Part shown: piece by piece, positions 1-7,028 of the stretch | Layout of the letters: each line of letters starts with the position of its first letter | Position numbering within the stretch: the first letter of the stretch is position 1 | DNA from: Caldilineaceae bacterium | Lineage (GTDB): Bacteria > Chloroflexota > Anaerolineae > Caldilineales > Caldilineaceae | Length of the DNA: 64,000 bases | Direction: 5' to 3' | Assembly: GCA_958295845.1 (NCBI GenBank) | Contig: OY282376.1 | Location: forward strand, 4,973,022 to 5,037,021 | Notes under the pieces: generated by a model | What the model was told of the DNA's origin: nothing | The model's database searches: none | What the model saw: the letters and a program-made list of their open reading frames with translations, nothing else | Translations under genes and position numbers: made by a program

Positions 1-40
1 GATTCTGAGCCGCAGACTTGTCGGCGACTTAGCGCAACAA

Positions 41-193
41 CGACTTAAACGAAACAGCGACCTAAACGAAACAACGACCTAAACGAAACAACGACCTAAA
101 CGAAACAACGACCTAAACGAAACAACGACCTAAACGAAACAGCGACCTAAACGAAACAGCGACCTAAACGAAACAGCGACCTAAACGAAACAA
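41..193. repeat. 17-bp tandem repeat array (9 units)
   Basis: Nine head-to-tail copies of a 17-bp unit, consensus CGACCTAAACGAAACAR, run without spacers from the first unit (which has CGACTT) to the ninth. Copies differ mainly at the last base (A or G). The array ends about 20 bp before the hicB start, so it occupies the place of the hicBA promoter or operator. There are no unique spacers, so it is not a CRISPR array. It could be a regulatory iteron set or a simple minisatellite. Confidence 0.95.
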
Positions 194-212
194 CGACAAG
201 GAAGTGAACGGT

Positions 213-524
213 ATGAAAACAATGATGTGGAAGCTTGACTGCTCCATATGGAGGGAGGGTGACTGGTATGTATCTGAATGCAAGGATTTAGAAGTAGCTA
301 GTCAAGGAGAATCCTTGCAGGAGGCGCAAGACAACCTAAAGGAAGCAATTCAACTGTTTCTTGACGCTGCTTCCTTTTCAGAAGTAATGAGCTATCTTGT
401 CCGGGTCGAACTCGACACTTCAGTTACACCTCTTGAAACTCAATTACACCTTGAGGTTCAGTTTCCTCCCATCGGTCAAGAGTCCCATCAGACATCTGGT
501 GAGGTCACTCTTGCTTATGCCTAG
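213..524 (+). CDS. hicB: HicB-like antitoxin
   Basis: A 103-aa protein with the HicB partial RNase-H-like fold signature: an N-terminal strand pattern followed by DWYVSECKDLEVASQGESLQEA and a helix containing NLKEAIQLFLDAA. HicB family antitoxins bind and neutralise the HicA RNase and often repress their own operon. The ATG at 213 is preferred over the GTG at 204, because the AAGGAAG Shine-Dalgarno (198-204) lies at proper spacing only for 213. The stop overlaps the start of hicA by 8 nt, which implies coupled translation. The order here is antitoxin first. The C-terminal tail (after about residue 70) lacks an obvious ribbon-helix-helix or HTH, so DNA binding is not evident. Family assignment is from motif recognition. 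Confidence 0.8.
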   Translation: MKTMMWKLDCSIWREGDWYVSECKDLEVASQGESLQEAQDNLKEAIQLFLDAASFSEVMSYLVRVELDTSVTPLETQLHLEVQFPPIGQESHQTSGEVTLAYA

Positions 525-756
525 ATTGAGTCCTATTTCGTCACGAAGAGTTATCAGGATTCTTATGGAACACGGGTTTGAAAAAGACAGGCAATCAGGA
601 AGTCACATTGCAATGAAAGCCCACACGTTCGATGAATCCGGTCAATCGACTACCAGAACGGTGGTTGTACCCCAAAAGAAGGAAATCCCTGTTGGGACAC
701 TCAGAAGCATCATCAAACATTCTGGGTTAGATCGGGGACTCTTCGTACAAACGTAA
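517..756 (+). CDS. hicA: HicA-like mRNA interferase toxin
   Basis: A 79-aa HicA/YcfA family protein with a dsRBD-like fold. It reads PRLSPISSRRVIRILMEHGF, then the catalytic GSH motif (SGSHIAMK, about residue 28-35), then TVVVPQKKEIPVGTLRSIIKHSGL, which is the typical VPxHxEIxxGTLRxILKxxGL ending. HicA toxins cleave mRNA with the active-site histidine. The ATG at 517 lies inside the 3' end of hicB (8-nt overlap); a longer upstream reading of the same frame would run through hicB and is not needed. A strong terminator follows within 20 nt, so hicB-hicA form a closed two-gene unit. Confidence 0.85.
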   Translation: MPRLSPISSRRVIRILMEHGFEKDRQSGSHIAMKAHTFDESGQSTTRTVVVPQKKEIPVGTLRSIIKHSGLDRGLFVQT

Positions 757-774
757 CCAAGTACAGCTGTACTT

Positions 775-808
775 AGCCCGCTGGCAGCATTGCCGGCGGG
801 CTTTTTTG
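775..808 (+). terminator. Rho-independent terminator of hicBA
   Basis: The arms AGCCCGC and GCGGGCT form a hairpin (775-802) extended inward by GCxxxxxxGC pairing, followed by a TTTTTTGTTT run. It sits 19 nt after the hicA stop. Confidence 0.85.
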
Positions 809-919
809 TTTCCCGGCCGTCGGATTCATGTGCTGAACCATGAGCTTGGCTCCGAAAGCTGGACCACGAGCTAAGGTGGATAATGGAGTAATACACCAAG
901 CCTGTGAAGGGGCAGTTCG

Positions 920-1117
920 ATGGTCAAGAAACGACGGCAACACTCGGCGGCCTTTAAGTTTCGGGTTGGACTGAAGGCGCTTGAAGGCAGCAAGACGATA
1001 CGCCAATTATTCAGTGAACACAAGATTCATGTCAACCTGATACGGGCCTGGAAACGGCAACTGCTGGAAGACGGGCACAGAGTCTACATTTCGAACGGCG
1101 CTATGCGCCCTGTTTAG
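920..1117 (+). pseudogene. IS3-family OrfA transposase remnant
   Basis: A 65-aa ORF that starts like IS3-group OrfA proteins (VKKRRQHSAAFKFRVGLKAL, then GSKTIRQLFSEHKIHVNLIRAWKRQLLEDG), the HTH_Tnp_1 region. Full OrfA proteins are about 95-105 aa with a leucine zipper and are followed by OrfB with the DDE domain. Here the frame runs into unrelated sequence after about residue 53 and no OrfB is present, so this is a dead fragment. It marks past transposition at the edge of the defence-like island. Flanking inverted repeats were not identified with confidence. Confidence 0.75.
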
Positions 1118-1221
1118 CCCTAAACGCATCCGCCTGGACGAACCTTTTCATCCATTTCGTAGTCTGATGATTGGGAGGTTATATGCCAAAGTGTCATCGG
1201 GGGTTTGACGCCGTGACTCCT

Positions 1222-1965
1222 TTAGTTGGTGTTGTGTTCCTGCTCTTCGGCAGTATAGATTTCGTCTGCTATCCTAAGAAATTCTTGGTTCTTATCGAAC
1301 TTTTGTTCTGCCCAATGGTAGACTGAACCGACGTAATCTGGAAGTTCCTTGGCTTTTTCAGAAAAGAAGTCTATATCTAACCACCAGTAATTGCTAGGCA
1401 ACTCCATGTATTTGTTCTGAGCAGCCTCTAACTCATTGCATGTTTGGGCGTTTTCTATCATTGTCCAAACAGGTTCTTGTACTCTCCACGTATCGCCCTC
1501 TCGCTTTTGTTGTCCAGCAAGTATTTCTTTTGTCTTCTGATTGGTGTGCCGATGTTTTCTGGAATTACATGATCGGCAAAGTAACTGGAGGTTTTCTGGT
1601 TCACTAGGGCCGTCAGGGTCGATGTGGTCTAAAGTAGCGTTTCTGCCACTCACCTTTTCATGGCAATGCCTACACTGTCCGCCATCTCGTTCGATTATGT
1701 AGCTTCTGTGTTTCTTAGTGTAGTACAGTCGCTTCTGTTTAGCTGCGTCTACCGCTCTTAATTCAGCCTTCAGGGGATGCCCTTCGGGAATCATAGTGGT
1801 GTAACGAAAGGTCTTGTACAACAAAGCCTTGCGGGCACTCGATTCAGTCATTACTTCCTTTAGTGCCGTTATAGCCGCAGCCAGGTCGTCGGTTTCATAC
1901 AAGATGGTACGAGCGTTCAACACTGGTTCTTTGAACTCTTTGAGGTTTTTGGGTACGCCGGGCAT
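1222..1965 (-). CDS. HNH endonuclease domain protein
   Basis: A 247-aa protein with a central HNH/ββα-metal nuclease: CxxC (C98, C101), DHID (D113-H114), N125 in PENLQLLC, then CRSCNSRKH (C130, C133, H138). The two CxxC pairs bind structural zinc; DH, N and H are the catalytic and metal positions in this superfamily. The N-terminal 90 residues and the C-terminal 100 residues are helical and unassigned. A strong GGAGG Shine-Dalgarno precedes the ATG. It is the last gene of a same-strand run after DUF3800 and SIR2, with a 155-nt gap to the SIR2 stop, so co-transcription is possible but not shown. It could act as a DNA-degrading effector or a homing-type nuclease. Confidence 0.8.
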   Translation of the reverse strand: MPGVPKNLKEFKEPVLNARTILYETDDLAAAITALKEVMTESSARKALLYKTFRYTTMIPEGHPLKAELRAVDAAKQKRLYYTKKHRSYIIERDGGQCRHCHEKVSGRNATLDHIDPDGPSEPENLQLLCRSCNSRKHRHTNQKTKEILAGQQKREGDTWRVQEPVWTMIENAQTCNELEAAQNKYMELPSNYWWLDIDFFSEKAKELPDYVGSVYHWAEQKFDKNQEFLRIADEIYTAEEQEHNTN

Positions 1966-2120
1966 TGCGCTAATCCTCCATGTTGTTCAAAAGGGCAATG
2001 ATTAGTCTCTGAATGCTTGTCAACCCTCAAATGTTACTTTGGCATATAATCCCCAAAGATTGGGGCCAGCCATAGCATGCCAACCTATCCGCCCTTGACC
2101 CCTCCCCAGTGATCGGGCAG

Positions 2121-3977
2121 TTAAGTATGTACCTGCCACTGGTTGGGATCTCCAACGCGGATGTTCCCGAAATGAACCGAATTGACATCTCGTTTGCCCC
2201 ATTGAGGGTGGGCACTGAAAGGTGAGCTGCCAGGATGGCTAAACGTAGAGAGCCAATTGTACCAAGCACACAGATTGCGCCAGCATTTCTGAGCACTTGA
2301 GCCGAAAAGGTTTGCTTTCACATATGGAGATTCGTCTCGAAGATACAGGAGGGATCCTTCAATGTCCGGCAGGATTTGTTCCCAGCTTGTCTCAAAACGG
2401 TACATGAAGCCACCTAACGGCCGTAGCCATGTATCGCCAGGAGGAGAATTGTGCCATGCATTTAGTGAGATGAGTATCTCAAGCTTGTCGAAGATGAATG
2501 TATACTGATCGTCATCGGGGAAAATTGCTTTGGTAGAATGTCGCAAGGTCCTATGTATCCAGTCGTTAAGAGGAAAGTCGTGTCCGGACATGCCCTCCAG
2601 AAGCTCCATCTTTGATGTATTGCCTTCACAGTAGAGATCAGGCGCGAGATACTGTGTAATACGATTCCTTTCTTTGTCTGGTCGATCAACTGCGGTGGAG
2701 AACAAACGACCAAGAAAATCAAGCCGATTCGCGTATACGGCGCCTAGACCTAACGCATAAAGAAGAAGCGTGGCCGGATAGCGTCTCAATTCAAGCCACT
2801 CCTCATATCCCCCCACAAGAGGTACCGAGGCGAGGCGTTGCAAGGCGCGCTGCCAGATGTCACAGTGCTCTTCTTCGGCCCAACGGCCCCCCACTGTCGC
2901 CACAGCTATCAATGTGGTACAGGCCTCCTCATACGCACGAATGCGTGCTGTAACTGTCTCCGTAGTTAGGGGCGGGTCGTTTGCATTAAAACCCGTGCTT
3001 GACGTTCTCTCTATCACGCGCTCGACAGTCTCATCAATCAGGTCTGCAAGTTGAATTCGGTATCTTGGTTCAGCCAGGAAACGTTTTAGACTCGCGACAG
3101 CGGCTTCCGTTGATAAGGGGTGGGGTTTCCGGAACTCTTCAATCGCCTCTACTTTGTGCTGTACCTTCTGAAAAAAAGAATCAGCGTCTTCGATAGGAAT
3201 GACTTGCGCACGGCGATGGTTTATCAGTCTTTGCGCTTCATCGCTGGGCTCCCGCTGCGTTGCCCAAAAAGTAGTGAAGCGGCGGGCGGGAGTGCGCCTT
3301 ATCGCGTCCCTTAGTGCGCCGTCCCAAGTTGCGGACCAGCCGCATACGATAAGGCCGAATTCATCGAACACCCGGTCCAGAAAGCGATTGATTTCCTCTG
3401 AATACTTGTCAAGTTCGTCGGGCGTGTTGAGAATGCGCGTATCGCGATAATCGCCATGAACCTTTAGTACGCAACATTGCATATGGGTAAGCGGAAGCGC
3501 ACCATCGAGATCATCCGGCGAACTCAAGACATCCGGTTCAACACCTGCTTCACGTAGTGCTGACTCTGTAAGCCGGTCGAAGTTGGTGGTGATGATGACT
3601 CTGATAAATCCTTGTGCGGCCAACTGTGCGATGGCATGATGGGCAGCGGTTGGCTGCTTTAACCCCTCCTCGCCTTTCTGTTTATTCACCTCGAAGTAGG
3701 GCCACAGGAGTTGCTGCCGCTCGGTGGATGTCTTAGCCAGTTTGTCAAGAAGCACTGAGTAGTTTGGTTGCTGCCCAAACTTCCTTTGAAACCAGGCGAC
3801 CGGGCCTGGCTCACATGCCTCTTCGTACGTGGCCGCAAGTCGTTCGACCAAGTCAAGAGTAATCTCCCAACCTGTAAGAATTCCGGCTGGTCTGGATATA
3901 CCGGAGCCGAGCAGGAGGGCGTACACTCCCGGGTTTGCTTGAATGGAAAACGAGAGGGATTCGAGTGGTTCGATCAT
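2121..3977 (-). CDS. SIR2-domain protein, candidate NADase defence effector
   Basis: A 618-aa protein. Residues about 15-275 form a SIR2-like domain: LLLGSGISRPAG (24-31, nucleotide-binding GxGxS), ITTNFDRL (129-136), LKVHGDYRD (171-179, with the catalytic His at 174) and the Rossmann strand ending in VCGWSATW (211-218). Proteins of this bacterial SIR2 class hydrolyse NAD+ in several anti-phage systems. Residues 280-618 are helical and match nothing I recognise, possibly a sensor or oligomerisation module. There is no signal peptide or membrane segment, so it should be cytosolic. It lies 71 nt downstream of the DUF3800 gene on the same strand. The start has only a weak AAGGAA Shine-Dalgarno. 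The domain call is firm; the defence role is inferred from context. Confidence 0.8.
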   Translation of the reverse strand: MIEPLESLSFSIQANPGVYALLLGSGISRPAGILTGWEITLDLVERLAATYEEACEPGPVAWFQRKFGQQPNYSVLLDKLAKTSTERQQLLWPYFEVNKQKGEEGLKQPTAAHHAIAQLAAQGFIRVIITTNFDRLTESALREAGVEPDVLSSPDDLDGALPLTHMQCCVLKVHGDYRDTRILNTPDELDKYSEEINRFLDRVFDEFGLIVCGWSATWDGALRDAIRRTPARRFTTFWATQREPSDEAQRLINHRRAQVIPIEDADSFFQKVQHKVEAIEEFRKPHPLSTEAAVASLKRFLAEPRYRIQLADLIDETVERVIERTSSTGFNANDPPLTTETVTARIRAYEEACTTLIAVATVGGRWAEEEHCDIWQRALQRLASVPLVGGYEEWLELRRYPATLLLYALGLGAVYANRLDFLGRLFSTAVDRPDKERNRITQYLAPDLYCEGNTSKMELLEGMSGHDFPLNDWIHRTLRHSTKAIFPDDDQYTFIFDKLEILISLNAWHNSPPGDTWLRPLGGFMYRFETSWEQILPDIEGSLLYLRDESPYVKANLFGSSAQKCWRNLCAWYNWLSTFSHPGSSPFSAHPQWGKRDVNSVHFGNIRVGDPNQWQVHT

Positions 3978-4048
3978 GACTATTTCGAATGTTCCTTGAG
4001 ATACCTGCCAGGCATGGCGTGTATCAATAAAGTTGGCGTGCTGTGCAA

Positions 4049-4966
4049 TTATAGTCCCGTAATTTGTGTTCCGACCTTCTGCGGTGCTTTGTCTGCAAGG
4101 TGCTGTGGCTGGTAGATCCAGAAATTCAAGGGGTTTCTGTGATCTTGTGTGTGTAGCCCTTGCATTCCTTTTAAGCTCACACCGAGCTTGTGACTCTTGC
4201 AGAGGGAGTTGAAATACCGTAAAACTGAATACCGCGCTTTTGACCTGTTGTTGGGTTGTGTTTCATTTGAACTGGCCTGCAATTGTAGTAAAGGGGGGCG
4301 AATTGGATTGGCTTTCTGCCACTCCACGTACCCAGGATATTCATCATGGGAAAAGACAGCGAGACCAGCGAACAGATCAGCCAACTGAAGTAGCGGCATT
4401 TTCTGCGATATAGCTTTATGAATGTCTACTATTCCAAACTCCCGCCATAGCCGAATAGACCCCGTTCCATTGAATAATGGTGGATGCTCATAGTCCCACT
4501 GCGTACTGGCATGGTCCAGACATTCTTCGACAGTTTCCCAATCAATTTGGCAATGCTGATCTGGATACAGTTCCCACTGAGCATCGTTTGGCCATCTCAT
4601 CCGCAACACGTATCGAAAAAGTTTGTAGTACATGAAACCAAGATTACTGGCATCATCGACTTGACCACCGTCATGTCTCGAATCGGTCATATCCCAAAGG
4701 AGTACATCTATCCTTAATCTTCTTGTATTAGCATATCGGACGGCAAAATCACACATTGCCTGCGCAGCCTGTCCGTGCTTTCGATATTTTAGTCTCTTCC
4801 ACTCGAACTCGTTCATTCCAGCTCTACAAATTATGGACTGCAATTCATTCTCCAGGCACTCCAAATCATCCTTGCTAAGCGATATCAAACAGATGCTCCT
4901 GTAGCGCCCTTCGTTCCAGTGCGATTCGTCGCTGAAACTGACGTGAGTTATGTCGCCAGTACTCAT
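4049..4966 (-). CDS. DUF3800 domain protein
   Basis: A 305-aa protein with the DUF3800 layout. An N-terminal strand carries an acidic pair (VSFSDESHW, residues 9-17), then EFEWKRLK, the strand RLRIDVLLWDMTDSRHD, and the late motif KMPLLQLADLFAGLAVF. DUF3800 is predicted to have an RNase-H-like fold with metal-binding acidic residues, and is often found in defence islands. It is the first gene of the DUF3800 > SIR2 > HNH run. The start at 4966 has no strong Shine-Dalgarno. Biochemical activity is unknown; a nuclease role is inference from the fold prediction. Confidence 0.75.
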   Translation of the reverse strand: MSTGDITHVSFSDESHWNEGRYRSICLISLSKDDLECLENELQSIICRAGMNEFEWKRLKYRKHGQAAQAMCDFAVRYANTRRLRIDVLLWDMTDSRHDGGQVDDASNLGFMYYKLFRYVLRMRWPNDAQWELYPDQHCQIDWETVEECLDHASTQWDYEHPPLFNGTGSIRLWREFGIVDIHKAISQKMPLLQLADLFAGLAVFSHDEYPGYVEWQKANPIRPPLLQLQASSNETQPNNRSKARYSVLRYFNSLCKSHKLGVSLKGMQGLHTQDHRNPLNFWIYQPQHLADKAPQKVGTQITGL

Positions 4967-5306
4967 AAGTTCTATATTCCCCTACCGTCCCTCTAGATCC
5001 GGCTAAGCCAAGATTGCTGATGAAGTCCGCGCCGCGCGGGCAAGTGGCGGTCTCATGCCCTACGCCTAATGGATAGAAACGCAGAACGCATATTCTAAAC
5101 CAATTAACCGTAGACGTCAATTTTTTCCGAATAGGATTGTTACGTCATACTTGGCCAACCATAAAAGGCTCACGGTTGCATTCTCGAAAATAAGGGTGAC
5201 AGTCGGCTGGAATCTGCTAGCACCTCGTCGACGTCCATCGTGGGCTAGTTGAACTATTCGGGAAGAAAATGCAGGATGCCATCGGGCGCGTGTGGGAGAA
5301 ACAGGA

Positions 5307-6851
5307 ATGAAATACGACATGGATAGGATTAAACCTCTTGACTCCAATCGCAGGGAGAAGTTTATACGTTCGGCTCCCAGACTTATTGAGGCTCAGCACA
5401 AGCAATCTCGCTCCTACCACGAGCACCCCATCCATCGAGATATGTTCGCCGAGTTTGACGCCATCGCAGCATGGGGAGTCGTCACGTCCTGCTACTCCGG
5501 CATTGAACAGGCTATGAAGTGCCTTTTGCAGATGCGGGATGCTTACATCGACAGGAGTCTTTGTAAAGCGTGTTATAAGCGTTTACAGGGAAAAGGCAGC
5601 GAGGAATGCAGGAATGTAGAGAAGTGCGGTTACAAGAAGCATTATGAGGTGCTCTTTACAGCCCAGAGCGACTTTGTCCATTCGCTAGATAAACGTAGGA
5701 ATCACAGGCACCATGATATTGGGAAGCTGTTTCGCGCCCTCGCCTATGAAGAGCAAGAGGTTCTCCGCGTCTCCTACGGGATTTATCGCTCCCTCCATGA
5801 TTACATTCCCCCAGAAACAGCCGATAACTTCCTAGATGCGATCGACAGTGGCTACCCCACTTGGCGTTACTTCCTTTTGGAAGGCGAAATGCCGCCAAGC
5901 ACCCATCCCGGCGCCATGCTTGAAATCTGGGCCGCCTTATGCGACATCCTAGGGGCCAGGGTGTTCACGAATCACGGACTTTACTCCGTGAAACAAAGGA
6001 TCGGGCATAGTCTCAGTCAAAACGCTCTGCAGGATGCCTGGGCGGCACATATCAATGCTGATATCGGTCAGAGTGAAATCGACGACCTTAACCGCTGGAT
6101 TAAGACGAGCCACAGCAATGTCTCCATGAACGCTTTCATCGATTTTTTCTACCAACATGCAGAGAGGAGTCTGCATCTCATCGAGGTTCTTCCTTCCACA
6201 AGGGAGTTGTTGAATACGATGGTTGGCATCGTCAAAGAGAAAAGATTTGACAATGACTTTGACCATTTTCTGCGTCGCGCCCAGATGGGAGACATCGCTT
6301 GGAATCCCGACACAAGGCTGTTTGAAAAAATATCGCGAGTTGAAGAGATAGAGATCAAGGTGATTGAATCCGATCATTCGTATTTCGAAGATTCAATTCT
6401 TGGACTCTCTGTGAAAGCAGATCTTGTTGAATCAGTTCCTGATTATATCGAGGATTTCATTTTTGAGCCTCGGATTGAGGGTGAAATCGTAGATAACGAC
6501 TGGAGCATTGAGGATGCACAGTGGAAGGCGACACAAGAATATTATGAAGAAAGGAAGGCAAGAATACGAGAGTACGAAGGAGGAATTGAGTGCGAAGGGT
6601 ATAGGTGCTATATCAGTGGAATGGAGCTTGTCATAGTTCTTTACGATTCGAAAGAATGGATTGTTTACAGATATTACAACGAAGATATCCCTGGTGTTCC
6701 GCACTATTGTAAACGTGTCAATGGGAAAGTCCGCTCGATCAGGGAGTCAATCAGGGCAATCGAGCATTGGCGAAGAACAGAAAAGAAGGAGTTTGAAGCA
6801 TTTCGTAACTCGGTGTGGAATCGCAGGGGAAAGAGGAGAAGCAGTGCTTAA
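5307..6851 (+). CDS. HEPN-like protein of unknown function
   Basis: A 514-aa cytosolic protein that I cannot place in a named family. The N-terminal part resembles HEPN helical domains: WGVVTSCYSGIEQAMKCLLQ, then RRNHRHHDIGKLFRAL, which contains RNHRHH (residues 131-136), a match to the HEPN RNase motif RNxxxH. Between these lies a C-x2-C-x11-C-x5-C cluster (C86, C89, C101, C107) that could bind zinc. The C-terminal half is rich in Glu, Lys and aromatic residues with predicted mixed structure. The ATG at 5307 is chosen because GGGAG lies 8 nt upstream; the in-frame GTG at 5292 lacks a ribosome site. It is transcribed divergently from the DUF3800-SIR2-HNH run, 340 nt away. It may be an abortive-infection RNase; this is inference. 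Confidence 0.55.
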   Translation: MKYDMDRIKPLDSNRREKFIRSAPRLIEAQHKQSRSYHEHPIHRDMFAEFDAIAAWGVVTSCYSGIEQAMKCLLQMRDAYIDRSLCKACYKRLQGKGSEECRNVEKCGYKKHYEVLFTAQSDFVHSLDKRRNHRHHDIGKLFRALAYEEQEVLRVSYGIYRSLHDYIPPETADNFLDAIDSGYPTWRYFLLEGEMPPSTHPGAMLEIWAALCDILGARVFTNHGLYSVKQRIGHSLSQNALQDAWAAHINADIGQSEIDDLNRWIKTSHSNVSMNAFIDFFYQHAERSLHLIEVLPSTRELLNTMVGIVKEKRFDNDFDHFLRRAQMGDIAWNPDTRLFEKISRVEEIEIKVIESDHSYFEDSILGLSVKADLVESVPDYIEDFIFEPRIEGEIVDNDWSIEDAQWKATQEYYEERKARIREYEGGIECEGYRCYISGMELVIVLYDSKEWIVYRYYNEDIPGVPHYCKRVNGKVRSIRESIRAIEHWRRTEKKEFEAFRNSVWNRRGKRRSSA

Positions 6852-7028
6852 AGGGGAGTCTTGGAGATAAACTCCTAGCACAATGTCTCAATGCAGACCC
6901 TGGGGAGATTGGGGGGGTCGAGGGGCGGAAACTCCGGATAGGGGTCGACTGACGGAGGGATCGTGTAATTCAGTTGCTCATTCGGATTTGTTGGCATAGT
7001 CCGACGTTTACCCGACAAGCTTGATGGC

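Noticed and set aside
41..193. CRISPR array at the left end
   Set aside because: Units are 17 bp, contiguous and without unique spacers, and there are no cas genes.
397..516. N-terminal extension of the HicA reading frame inside hicB
   Set aside because: The extension overlaps hicB and lies outside the HicA domain; the ATG at 517 gives the normal family length.
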